Assembly (NCBI RefSeq): GCF_000428945.1
Contig: NZ_AUAX01000007.1
Coordinates: 186,001 to 250,000, forward strand
Direction: 5' to 3'
Source: Hamadaea tsunoensis DSM 44101
Lineage (GTDB): Bacteria > Actinomycetota > Actinomycetes > Mycobacteriales > Micromonosporaceae
DNA: 64,000 nucleotides
The first letter of the stretch is position 1. Each line of letters opens with the position of its first letter. The notes beneath the pieces were generated by a model that saw only the letters and a program-made list of their open reading frames with translations, was not told the DNA's origin and ran no database searches. Below are positions 24,078 to 31,907 of the stretch, piece by piece. The translations under genes were made by a program, and so were the position numbers.

Positions 24078-25013
24078 TCAGTGGGCGGCGAAGACCGTGG
24101 TGACGTCGGTGTCGAGGGCGTCGCCGAGACCGTAGACCCAGGCCTGGCCGACGACGTCGCCGAGCTGCGCCCGCAGCCAGTACGCGCTCCACCGGGCGAC
24201 GGTCTCCACGGAGACCGCCTGGTCGAGCGTCTGCGCCGACAGGTCCGGCCGGGCGCCCGCCGGATTCTGGGTGTTCGTGATCCCGTAGTGGTTCGCCCCG
24301 CCGACGAGGACGTAGAGCTTGGGCGGAGCCTGCACGCTCTGGTACGCGGCGAGCCCGGCGGCCGGGGCCGCGATCCCGTCGGCGTCGCCCTGGACCAGCG
24401 CGACGGGGACGGTGTTGGCGATGACCGGCGCGCCTCCCGCGTTGGCGCCGTAGAACGCCGCGCCCTTCAGCTGGACCGGGGCCGGGGTCGGGACGGCGCA
24501 GAACGGCGGGGTGCACAGGCCGGTCGCCAGGCTGAGCCCGGCGGCCCCGCCGAACGAGTGGCCGAGCAGCAGCAGCCGGCCCGCGTCGAGCTGCCCGAAG
24601 AGCGGCGAGCCGGTCCGGGTGTTCTCGGCACCCGCCCAGGCCACCGTCCACGCGGCCTCGTCGCCGGTGGCGTACAGGCCGGGCTGGCCGTAGAGCACCT
24701 GGAAGTGGTCCGGCACCACGACCGCGAAGCCGTAGCCGGCGACCTTGGCCGCGAACTGGGCGTACTGCGCTCGGCCGACGTTGGCGCCCTGCAGGAGCAG
24801 CACCACCGGCCACGGGTCGTGGGCGACCGAGGTCTGCGGTGCGTAGACGTCGGCGGCGTCGCCGTTGACGCTCGTCGTGTACGTCTGCACCGAGTGGTAC
24901 GCCGCCTGCGCCGGGGCCGGGACCGCGATCGTTCCCGCGACGACGGCGGCCAGTGCGGCGACGGCCACCAGAATGCGCCTGGACGTTTCCTTCAGTGAAA
25001 CACTGTTTCTCAT
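24078..25013 (-). CDS. Secreted chlorophyllase-like alpha/beta hydrolase
   Basis: The 311-aa protein starts at ATG 25013. Residues 1-38 form a signal peptide (KETSRRI, a hydrophobic core, then PAPAQA-A), with twin Arg but no full Tat motif. The mature enzyme has VVLLLQGANVGRAQYAQF and GYGFAVVVPDHF, then nucleophile Ser153 in GHSFGG, an Asp in VQGDADG and His242 in GGANHYGI. Bacterial chlorophyllase-family proteins share the LQGANV...Y...GF.VVVP layout as I remember it; plant ones have GHSRGG. It would cleave the phytyl ester outside the cell. Operator C covers codons 2-6 of this frame, so transcription may start at or just before the ATG; a later start would spoil the signal peptide. Confidence 0.8.
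   Translation of the reverse strand: MRNSVSLKETSRRILVAVAALAAVVAGTIAVPAPAQAAYHSVQTYTTSVNGDAADVYAPQTSVAHDPWPVVLLLQGANVGRAQYAQFAAKVAGYGFAVVVPDHFQVLYGQPGLYATGDEAAWTVAWAGAENTRTGSPLFGQLDAGRLLLLGHSFGGAAGLSLATGLCTPPFCAVPTPAPVQLKGAAFYGANAGGAPVIANTVPVALVQGDADGIAAPAAGLAAYQSVQAPPKLYVLVGGANHYGITNTQNPAGARPDLSAQTLDQAVSVETVARWSAYWLRAQLGDVVGQAWVYGLGDALDTDVTTVFAAH
24997..25009. promoter_or_regulatory. Island operator C, GAAAC-ACT-GTTTC
   Basis: A perfect palindrome located directly on the start region of the secreted hydrolase gene, inside its first codons, with the membrane-protein gene ending 46 bp upstream. An internal operator here would let the hydrolase respond on its own. The position implies repression by blocking a promoter at the start codon. 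Confidence 0.7.
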
Positions 25014-25054
25014 AGCGAGACATCATGAGAGTCGATGTGGACGGTAGTCAATGC

Positions 25055-25762
25055 CTACAGGTGTGCGAAGGGCTTCAGGACGCCCAGCGCGGCGGCGGCC
25101 AGGACGCTGATCCAGATGCCCCACACGTACGGCAGGCAGCCGTCGATGGCGCGTTTCATCGCCCGCTCGCCGTCCGGTGTGGAGCCCGAGGTCATCAGGG
25201 CGCCGAACGCCGCGCCGAACGGCCGCAGGGTCAGCCGGATGCCGAGGCCGCAGGCGATCGCCACGGTGTAGAGCAGGAGCTTGGCGCCGAGCCAGCGCGG
25301 ATTCGTGTCCACCCCGAACGGCCGCGCGGCGGCGAGGGTGTACACCGCGGTGGCGCCGAGGGCGGCGACCAGCGTGATGCGGATCGTCCAGTCGGCCCGG
25401 CGTACCCAGGGGCGGCGGCCGGGGTGGTGGTGATCGGAGATCGTCGCCGCGAGCCACGCTCCGGCGAACAGCCATACCGCCACGACGACCGGCCACGCGA
25501 ACGGGTCGAGGCCGAAGGCCCGGGCGCCGTGCGGGTCGAGGGACATCAGGGTGATGCCGCTCGGCAGGAACAGGACGAGGCAGATCTTCGGGCCGAGGTC
25601 CAGCCCGCCCATGATCTTCAAGGCCGTCGCGCGGGCCGCCGGCGGCAGGTCCGGCTTGAGCACGAACCGGCTCGACCAGAACACGCCGAGGTCGCCGCCG
25701 AGCCAGAAGACGAACAGGACGAGGTGCAGCAGAATCCACCAGCCGTGCGCGTGAGGTCCCAT
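25055..25762 (-). CDS. Polytopic membrane protein, family not recognised
   Basis: The 235-aa protein starts at ATG 25762, chosen over an upstream ATG because the latter would place operator D inside the gene. It has about six helices, starting HGWWILLHLVLFVFWLGGD, with several His residues near helix ends (HxHGWW, SDHHHPG) and a long cytoplasmic or external loop after helix 2. The His-rich helix pattern resembles CopD/DUF2269-type membrane proteins that bind haem or copper, but I cannot confirm this. It lies 41 bp upstream of the secreted chlorophyllase-like gene on the same strand. A part in uptake or electron supply is speculation. Confidence 0.75.
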   Translation of the reverse strand: MGPHAHGWWILLHLVLFVFWLGGDLGVFWSSRFVLKPDLPPAARATALKIMGGLDLGPKICLVLFLPSGITLMSLDPHGARAFGLDPFAWPVVVAVWLFAGAWLAATISDHHHPGRRPWVRRADWTIRITLVAALGATAVYTLAAARPFGVDTNPRWLGAKLLLYTVAIACGLGIRLTLRPFGAAFGALMTSGSTPDGERAMKRAIDGCLPYVWGIWISVLAAAALGVLKPFAHL

Positions 25763-25771
25763 CGCGTAATG

Positions 25772-25784
25772 GAAACATCGGTTC
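25772..25784. promoter_or_regulatory. Island operator D, GAAAC-ATC-GGTTC
   Basis: An imperfect copy of the island palindrome, 10 bp upstream of the membrane-protein start and 54 bp upstream of the MaoC gene on the other strand. On the minus strand the sequence from the operator to the start codon, TGTTTCCATTACGCG, is identical to that at operator F. A further GAAAC half-site lies at 25792-25796. Confidence 0.65.
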
Positions 25785-25838
25785 GCTGTGAGAAACAAGC
25801 TCTTGACGGGCGGTCTCGCCGGTGGCTAGCGTCGCCGC

Positions 25839-26354
25839 ATGGCCGGCCGCTACTTCGAGGACTTCGCCGTCGGCGACGTGTACCAGCATCCGCTCGGCCG
25901 CACGGTCAGCGAGGCCGACAACACCTGGTTCACGCTGCTGACGATGAACACCAACCAGAACCACTTCAACGCCCCGTACGCGCAGCGCGCCCCCTATGGC
26001 CGCCTCATCGTGAACTCGGGCCTGTCGGTGGCGATCGTGCTCGGACTGTCCGTGTCGGACATGAGTCAGAACGCGATCATGAACCTGGGCTGGGAGCAGA
26101 TCACGCTGACCCATCCGGTGTTCGTCGGCGACACGTTGTTCGCCGAGTCCATCGTGACCGCGGCCCGCCCGTCGGCCAGCCGCCCGTACGCGGGGATCGT
26201 CGGCTGCCGTACGCGCGGGCTGAACCAGGACGGCGACGAGGTCATGTCGTGGACGCGGACGGTGATGGTCTACCGGCGGGACGCCCCGCACGACAAGGGC
26301 GTGTTCCCCGTGGCGAAGACCGGTCCGCTGGAACTCCCGCCGGTCCGGGGCTGA
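25839..26354 (+). CDS. MaoC-family (R)-specific enoyl/mesaconyl-CoA hydratase-like protein
   Basis: The 171-aa hotdog-fold protein starts at ATG 25839. The N-terminal RYFEDFAVGDVYQHPLGRTVSEADN is the standard opening of actinobacterial MaoC dehydratases. NQNHFNAPYAQRAPYGRLIVNS carries the N-x-HF/H-x6-G hydratase motif, where the usual catalytic Asp appears as Asn (TMNTNQNHFN). It adds water across the double bond of an enoyl-CoA; mesaconyl-CoA hydratases have a similar opening. It is the first gene of the long plus-strand operon 25839-35423, and the next gene starts 2 bp after its stop. Confidence 0.85.
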   Translation: MAGRYFEDFAVGDVYQHPLGRTVSEADNTWFTLLTMNTNQNHFNAPYAQRAPYGRLIVNSGLSVAIVLGLSVSDMSQNAIMNLGWEQITLTHPVFVGDTLFAESIVTAARPSASRPYAGIVGCRTRGLNQDGDEVMSWTRTVMVYRRDAPHDKGVFPVAKTGPLELPPVRG

Positions 26355-26356
26355 CC

Positions 26357-27358
26357 GTGCGCCTGGACTTCCAGCCGTGGGGCGAGACGCTCGCCGAGCT
26401 GTCCGACGCCGCCCGGCGCGCGGAGGCGGCCGGCGCCGGTGTCGTGTGGGTGCCCGAACTGCACCGCAGCGCGATCGTCGCCGCGGCCGCCATCGCCGTC
26501 GCGACGACCTCCGTCGGGATCGGCACCGGGATCGCCCTCGCCTTCGCCCGCAGCCCGATGGTGACCGCCCTGAGCGCGCTCGACCTCGACGAGCTGAGCG
26601 GCGGCCGGTTCCGCCTCGGCCTCGGCGCGGGCGTACGCCGCCTCAACGAGTCCTGGCACGACGCCGTCTTCGAGCCGCCGCTGACCCGGATGCGCGATAC
26701 GGTCGAGATCGTCCGGCGGGTCGTGGCGCTGGCCCACACCGGCGACCCGATCGTCCATAGTGGATCGCGATCGATCTCCGTACGCGGCTGGCGGCGACCC
26801 TACTCACCGGCGCGGCCCGCGATCCCGGTGTACCTCGCCGGAGTCGGACCGGCCATGACCGCGCTCGCGGGCGAGGTCGGCGACGGCTGGCTGTCCCACG
26901 AGCTGTGCCCGCCCGACGTCCTGCGTACGCGCATCCTGCCGAGGCTGTCGGCGGGGGCGGCCCGCTCGGGCAACCGGCCCGAGGTCGTGGTGTCCGCGTG
27001 CTGCTCGGTCGACCCCGATCCCGGCCGGGCGCTCGACCGGGCCCGGTCCACCGTCGGCTTCTACGCCGGGGTGCAGAGCTACGCGGAGCTGTTCGCCGCG
27101 TACCCGGACGAGCACGCGGCAGCCGTGACGGCCCTGCGGTCGGGTACGCCCGCGGAGGCCCTCGGTCACCTGGTGTCCCGCGAAATGGCGGCGGCCTTCA
27201 CCCTCAGCGGTACGCCGGACGAGGTGGCCGCGCGGCTGTCCGCGTACGAAGGAATCGCCGACGCCGTGAAGCTCTCGCCGCCCACCTACGGTCTGCCACC
27301 CGAGGAGATCCGGGCCGCGCAGGACCGGCTGATAGAACTGCTGGGAGGACTGTCGTGA
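26357..27358 (+). CDS. LLM-class (F420- or FMN-dependent) oxidoreductase
   Basis: The 333-aa protein starts at GTG 26357. The TIM-barrel luciferase-like signature is clear: WVPELHRSAIVAAAAIAVAT, IGTGIALAFARSPMVTALSALDLDELSGGRFRLGLGAG, then AIPVYLAGVGPAM and GEVGDGW. Actinomycete members of this group usually use F420 rather than FMN. It would reduce or oxidise a pathway intermediate, for example a conjugated double bond. It is tightly linked to the MaoC gene (2 bp) and to the CoA-transferase gene (4-bp overlap). The cofactor and substrate cannot be settled from sequence alone. Confidence 0.85.
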   Translation: MRLDFQPWGETLAELSDAARRAEAAGAGVVWVPELHRSAIVAAAAIAVATTSVGIGTGIALAFARSPMVTALSALDLDELSGGRFRLGLGAGVRRLNESWHDAVFEPPLTRMRDTVEIVRRVVALAHTGDPIVHSGSRSISVRGWRRPYSPARPAIPVYLAGVGPAMTALAGEVGDGWLSHELCPPDVLRTRILPRLSAGAARSGNRPEVVVSACCSVDPDPGRALDRARSTVGFYAGVQSYAELFAAYPDEHAAAVTALRSGTPAEALGHLVSREMAAAFTLSGTPDEVAARLSAYEGIADAVKLSPPTYGLPPEEIRAAQDRLIELLGGLS

Positions 27359-28554
27359 GACCGCTGGCCGATGTCCGCGTGGTCGCCGTCGAGCAGTACG
27401 GCGCCGGGCCGTTCGGCAGCCTGCACCTGGCCGACCTCGGCGCCGACATCATCAAGATCGAGGACCCGGCGTCCGGCGGGGACGTCGGCCGCTACGTGCC
27501 GCCGTACGCCGACCGGGACGCCGACGGCGAGGACTCGCTGTTCTTCGAGACCTTCAACCGCAACAAGCGCTCGCTGAGCCTCGACCTGACGACGGCGGCC
27601 GGCCGGGAGGTGTTCGGCGACCTCGTCCGCACCGCCGACGCGGTCTACTCGAACCTGCGCGGCGACGTGCCGGCCAAGATGGGCCTCGCGTACGCCGACC
27701 TCGCGCCGCTCAACCCGCGCATCGTGTGCTGCTCGCTGACCGGGTTCGGGATGACCGGGCCGCGTTCGGCCCAGCCCGGCTACGACTACATCCTGCAGGG
27801 CATCGCGGGGTGGATGGACCTGACCGGTGAACCGGACGGGCCGCCCGCGAAGTCCGGACTGTCCCTCGTGGACTACTGCGGCGGCCTGGTCGCGGCGATC
27901 GCCCTGCTCGCCGGGGTGCACGCGGCCCGGCGCGACGGAGTCGGGCTCGACTGCGACCTCAGCCTCTTCGACACCGCGATCGGCCTGCTCACCTACCCGG
28001 CGACGTGGCACCTGAGCGCGGGGTTCACGCCGGTGCGTACCGCGCGGTCGGCGCATCCGTCGCTCGTCCCCTTCCAGGTGTTCCCGACGGCCGACGGCTG
28101 GCTGGTGGTGGGCTGCGCCAAGGAGAAGTTCTGGCGGCGCCTCGCGGACGTCCTCGACCTCCCCGACGACCCCCGGTACGCGACCTTCGCCGGCCGCCGC
28201 GAACACGCCGCCGAACTGCTGGCCGGGCTCGAAGAACGGTTCCTCACCGGCACCTCGGCCCAATGGCTGGACCTGCTGACGGCCGCCGGCGTCCCGTGCG
28301 GACCCGTGAACGACGTCGCCGCCGCGCTCGCCGATCCGCACACGGCCGCCCGGGGCATGATCGTCGAGACCGAACACCCCCGCTACGGCCGCGTACGCCA
28401 GGTCGCCTCGCCGGTCCGCGTCGGCGGCCAGGCACCCGAGTACCGCCGGGCGCCCCGGCGCAACGAGGACTTCGCCGCGATCACCGGGGACCTGCTCGGC
28501 TACGACAGCGCCCGGATCGCCCGGCTGACCGGCGAGGGGGCCTTCGGTGCCTGA
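27355..28554 (+). CDS. CaiB/BaiF family (class III) CoA-transferase
   Basis: The 399-aa protein starts at GTG 27355 (GTGA overlap with the previous stop); longer versions of the frame run through the LLM gene. Family features are VVAVEQYGAGPFGSLHLADLGADIIKIEDP, the NRNKRSLSLDL motif, FGMTGPRSAQPGYD and a catalytic Asp in SLVDYCGG. These enzymes move CoA from one acyl-CoA to another acid through an aspartyl-CoA thioester. It is one of three paralogues in the island (also 37653 and 43735), so several different acids are probably activated. Confidence 0.9.
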   Translation: MRPLADVRVVAVEQYGAGPFGSLHLADLGADIIKIEDPASGGDVGRYVPPYADRDADGEDSLFFETFNRNKRSLSLDLTTAAGREVFGDLVRTADAVYSNLRGDVPAKMGLAYADLAPLNPRIVCCSLTGFGMTGPRSAQPGYDYILQGIAGWMDLTGEPDGPPAKSGLSLVDYCGGLVAAIALLAGVHAARRDGVGLDCDLSLFDTAIGLLTYPATWHLSAGFTPVRTARSAHPSLVPFQVFPTADGWLVVGCAKEKFWRRLADVLDLPDDPRYATFAGRREHAAELLAGLEERFLTGTSAQWLDLLTAAGVPCGPVNDVAAALADPHTAARGMIVETEHPRYGRVRQVASPVRVGGQAPEYRRAPRRNEDFAAITGDLLGYDSARIARLTGEGAFGA

Positions 28555-29974
28555 CCTGCCTGAAGCGCCTGACCGGTCTGAACCGCCTGACCGGCCTGGA
28601 CCGCCCGACCGGCCGGACCCGGCCGCCGCGCTCGCCGCCTGGGCGGCCGGGCTGACCTACGCCGATCTCCCGGCCGAGGTCCGGGCGGCGGCTTCGCGGC
28701 ATCTGCTCGACGGACTGTCCTGCTGGGCGGCCGGGCGTACCACCCCGGCGGCGTCGGCCGCGCGGCAGGTGGCGGATGGTCTCGGCGGGCCACCCGAGGC
28801 GACCCTCCTCGGCTCGGGCACGCCGGAAGCCCTCGCGTCGCCGGATGGGCGCGGGCAGCCGAGACGGGTGGGGGCGCCGGCCGCCGCGTTCGCCACCGCC
28901 GTCGCCATGCACGCCCTCGACTTCGACGACACCCACGCGGGCGGCCTCGTGCACGCGACCGTCGCCGTCGCCCCGGCCGCGCTGGCCGTCGCCGAGCAGT
29001 TCTCGGCATCGCGTACGGAGTTCGTGGCCGCGTACGTGGCGGGAGTGGAGGTGGTCTGCCGGCTCGGGGCCGCGGCGCCGCACGCGTTCCACAGCCGCGG
29101 AGTGCATGCCACGTCCGCCTGCGGGACGATCGCGGCCGCCGTCGCCGCGGGCAGGCTCGCCGGGCTCGACGCCGCCGGGCTGACCGCCGCCATCGGCATC
29201 GCCGCCAGTGGCTCCAGCGGCCTGCTCGAATTCCTCCACTCGGGATCGTCGACCAAGCAGCTGCACCCGGGGTTCAGCGCGTACTCGGGGATCCTCGCGG
29301 CCCGGCTCGCGGCCGCCGGGTGCACCGGCCCGGCCGCGCCGCTGACCGGGCGGGCCGGGCTCTTCGCCGCGCTCGCCGGGGCCACTGCGGATGAGGATCG
29401 GCTCGCGGGTGGCCTGGGCACGCGATGGGAGGCGGCCCGCATCACGATCAAGCCCTACGCCGCCTGCCAGCTGAGCCACGCCGCCGTCGACGCCGCGTAC
29501 CGGCTGCGCGGTCGGATCGCCGTCGCCGACCTGGCGAGCCTGTCGATCGCCCTGCACCCGGACGCGCTGCCGATCGTGGGCGGCACCGCGGCGCCCGCGG
29601 ACGCGTACGCCGCCAAGTTCTCCGCCGCCTGGTGCGTCGCCGCGATGCTCCTCGACGGAACACTCGAACCCGACTGCTTCGCGGCCCACGACCGTCCCGA
29701 CGTCCTCGCGCTCCTTTCCCGCGTACGCGTGGAGCCGCGACCGGCACCGACGGTGGCCGCCGACGCGCCCGGCCGGATCGTCGCCACGCTGACCGACGGC
29801 CGGACCGTCACCACCGAAGTCGATCGCAGCGGCGGCGGGCCGGACGATCCCGGCGCCGCCGACCTGGTGCGCCGTAAAGCGATCGGTGCCTTCGGGCCCG
29901 GCCGGGCCGCCCGGCTGTCGGACGCGCTGGACACCGCCGCCACGGTGGCGGAGATCGTGAGGAGCCTCGGATGA
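28547..29974 (+). CDS. MmgE/PrpD family protein (2-methylcitrate dehydratase-like), copy 1
   Basis: The 475-aa protein starts at GTG 28547 (8-bp overlap). The first 25 residues are a charged, proline-rich tail with PPDRP repeats. The MmgE/PrpD fold then follows: HLLDGLSCWAAGR, HALDFDDTHAGG (catalytic Asp/His region), GVHATSACGTIAAA, KQLHPGFSAYSG and an ITIKPYAAC block near the middle. Relatives dehydrate 2-methylcitrate or act as cis-aconitate decarboxylases, that is, on branched tricarboxylates or related alkyl-substituted acids. With the methylisocitrate-lyase-like enzyme at 18250, it suggests handling of alkylated dicarboxylic acids. The exact reaction is not known. Confidence 0.85.
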   Translation: MPDLPEAPDRSEPPDRPGPPDRPDPAAALAAWAAGLTYADLPAEVRAAASRHLLDGLSCWAAGRTTPAASAARQVADGLGGPPEATLLGSGTPEALASPDGRGQPRRVGAPAAAFATAVAMHALDFDDTHAGGLVHATVAVAPAALAVAEQFSASRTEFVAAYVAGVEVVCRLGAAAPHAFHSRGVHATSACGTIAAAVAAGRLAGLDAAGLTAAIGIAASGSSGLLEFLHSGSSTKQLHPGFSAYSGILAARLAAAGCTGPAAPLTGRAGLFAALAGATADEDRLAGGLGTRWEAARITIKPYAACQLSHAAVDAAYRLRGRIAVADLASLSIALHPDALPIVGGTAAPADAYAAKFSAAWCVAAMLLDGTLEPDCFAAHDRPDVLALLSRVRVEPRPAPTVAADAPGRIVATLTDGRTVTTEVDRSGGGPDDPGAADLVRRKAIGAFGPGRAARLSDALDTAATVAEIVRSLG

Positions 29975-30930
29975 CCTTCGCCCATCACCCGGCGACCGGC
30001 GGCTATGCGCAGCTGAGCGGTGTCGCTGTTGCGGACGTCGTGCATGTCGCCGAATACGTCACGCCCGCGGCCGACCCCGCCGCCGTGGCCGCCGACCGGG
30101 TCGCGTTCCTCGGCGGCCACCGGGTGCCCGTGTCCCGCATCCCCGTACGCGGCTTCCCCGGCAGCGCTGAGGCGTATCGAGTCGGGCTCTCGGCGTACGC
30201 CGGCGGTGGTCTTCTGATCGACGTGGACGGTGAGATTCTCCGCGAGGCCGGTGGGATCGTGCATCTGCCTTCGCTGTGGACGGCGGCGGGGGAGTTCCGC
30301 GACCAGTACCGGTGGTGCCTGGAGCGGGCCGGACAGCTGCTCGCGGGAGCGGGCCTCGACCTGCGCTCGTTGGTCTCCACTGTGGACTACACGGCGACCG
30401 CCACCCGCGGCGAGTACGCGCGCTGCGGCCGACCGCGCCGCGACCTGCTCGGCGACGGGCCGGTGCATCCGGGGGCCGCCGGGATCCTCGCCGACCATCC
30501 GCTGGCACCGGGCGCGCACGTGGCGCTCGACGTGCTCGCGGCGCGGGGCGACCTGCGGGCCGTGAACCCGGGCTGGGACCGGTACGACACGCTCACCTAC
30601 AAACCCGCGGTGGTGGCCGGGCGGGAGGTCTTCGGTTCCGGCTTCGGCGCGCTCGACCCGGGTACGCAGCTGGCCGTGCACGCGGGCGACCTGCTCGCGC
30701 AGGCGCGGTTCGTCTACGACAACATCGCGGCGGTCCTCGCGGCGGCGGGCGGAGCACGGGCGGTGGCGCTCGTCGAGTACGTGACCCCCGCCGGCGCCCC
30801 GGATTACGGCGGCCTAGCGGCGCTGCGCCGGGAACGCTTCCCGGACGCGGCCGTGACGTCGGTGGTCTGCGACGGGCTGCTGCGCCCGGAGTTCCTGATC
30901 GAGGTCGTTCCCCGGGCGGTGCTGCCGTGA
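29971..30930 (+). CDS. Tandem RidA-like (YjgF/YER057c) domain protein
   Basis: The 319-aa protein starts at ATG 29971. The C-terminal ~120 residues are a RidA domain (YKPAVVAGREVFGSGFGAL, a LAQARFVYDNIAAVLAAAGG helix, VEYVTPAG and a terminal FLIEV). The N-terminal part (VVHVAEYVTPAADP...VPVSRIPVRGF, then a RDQYRWCLERAGQLLAGAG helix and VSTVDYTA) looks like a diverged or circularly rearranged second copy. RidA proteins deaminate reactive enamines and imines. An enamine or imine-type intermediate from pyrroline breakdown would be a fitting substrate here. Both ends overlap the neighbouring genes by 4 bp. Confidence 0.75.
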   Translation: MTFAHHPATGGYAQLSGVAVADVVHVAEYVTPAADPAAVAADRVAFLGGHRVPVSRIPVRGFPGSAEAYRVGLSAYAGGGLLIDVDGEILREAGGIVHLPSLWTAAGEFRDQYRWCLERAGQLLAGAGLDLRSLVSTVDYTATATRGEYARCGRPRRDLLGDGPVHPGAAGILADHPLAPGAHVALDVLAARGDLRAVNPGWDRYDTLTYKPAVVAGREVFGSGFGALDPGTQLAVHAGDLLAQARFVYDNIAAVLAAAGGARAVALVEYVTPAGAPDYGGLAALRRERFPDAAVTSVVCDGLLRPEFLIEVVPRAVLP

Positions 30931-31394
30931 AGCTGCTGACGGAAGAGCTGCGGGCCGAGATCGGCCGGGAACTCGTCTACACCGCGCCGGAGGAGCTCGG
31001 CGCGGCGTCGATCCGCTACTTCGCGCTGGCCGTGGGCTCGACCCGGCCCGAGTACGCCGGACCGGACCCGATCGCGCCGCCGACCCTGATCTGCGAGACC
31101 AACCAGTACGCCGGCCGGACCCCCGACGCCGACGGGTACGCCGGCCACGGCTGGGACCTCGACGTGCCCGGCACCCGCCTGGTCCGGGGCGGCAACCGGT
31201 ACGAGTTCCATCAGCCCGCCCGCGCCTCGGACGTCCTCACGGTGACGTGGCGGCTGTCCGGCATGGACGAGCGCGTCACCGGCGCCGGGCAGGCGATGCT
31301 GGTCGTCACGTCGACCGCGACCTACCGGAACCAGCACGGCGACCTCCTCGCGGTGAACACCGAGACGCTGCTGTACGTGGCGGTGGCCGCATGA
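30927..31394 (+). CDS. MaoC-like hydratase subunit (FAS1-type dehydratase, N-terminal type)
   Basis: The 155-aa protein starts at GTG 30927. It has the hotdog N-terminal type domain: RELVYTAPEELGAASIRYFALAVGST then PTLICETNQY and the RGGNRYEFHQPARASDVL strand. It lacks the catalytic D-x4-H motif. Such halves pair with a catalytic MaoC protein to form a heteromeric hydratase, as ChsH1/ChsH2 do in steroid side-chain breakdown; the catalytic half is the next gene (31391, overlapping by 4 bp). Confidence 0.82.
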   Translation: MKLLTEELRAEIGRELVYTAPEELGAASIRYFALAVGSTRPEYAGPDPIAPPTLICETNQYAGRTPDADGYAGHGWDLDVPGTRLVRGGNRYEFHQPARASDVLTVTWRLSGMDERVTGAGQAMLVVTSTATYRNQHGDLLAVNTETLLYVAVAA

Positions 31395-31825
31395 TGGCCT
31401 TCACCCGGGACTGGGCGCTGACCCCCTCGACTCTCGTGGCCTACGCCGGGGCGACCTGGGACTGGCACCGCCTGCACCACGACGCGGCGTACGCGGCCGG
31501 GCGCGGGCTGCCCGCCCCGATCGTGGACGGCCAGATGTTCGGCGCGCTCCTGGCCGAGCTGGTCCTCGGCTGGGCCGGGCCCGGCGCCGTGCTGCGCTCG
31601 CTGCACCTGCGCTTCGCCGCCCCCGTGTACGCCGGCGAGACGGTCCGCTGTACCGGCCAGGTCACCGCGGTGAACCTGGACGTGGTGTCGGTGGACCTCC
31701 GCGTGGAGGTACCCGCCGACGGCCGGATCGCCGTCCGCCCCGCCGGTGCCGAGGTCGGGCTCGCGTCGGCGGACCGGCTCGCCCGGCTGCGCCTGCTGAC
31801 CTCGACCGGGGAGATCCTCGGGTGA
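31391..31825 (+). CDS. MaoC-like hydratase, catalytic subunit
   Basis: The 144-aa protein starts at ATG 31391. The hydratase motif DWHRLHHDAAYA carries the Asp and His acid-base pair, followed by GLPAPIVDGQMFGALLAEL and the FAAPVYAGETVRCTGQV strand typical of the family. It should hydrate an enoyl-CoA as a dimer with the preceding protein. The downstream 82-bp gap (31826-31907) contains no gene or obvious signal; the thiolase-fold gene then starts. Confidence 0.85.
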   Translation: MMAFTRDWALTPSTLVAYAGATWDWHRLHHDAAYAAGRGLPAPIVDGQMFGALLAELVLGWAGPGAVLRSLHLRFAAPVYAGETVRCTGQVTAVNLDVVSVDLRVEVPADGRIAVRPAGAEVGLASADRLARLRLLTSTGEILG

Positions 31826-31907
31826 GCGCGGCCGTCGTCTCCACGGCCGGGCGGATCTGCCCGCGGACCCGCCTGCGGACCTGTTCGCGGGGACGGGAGC
31901 TGGCGGT

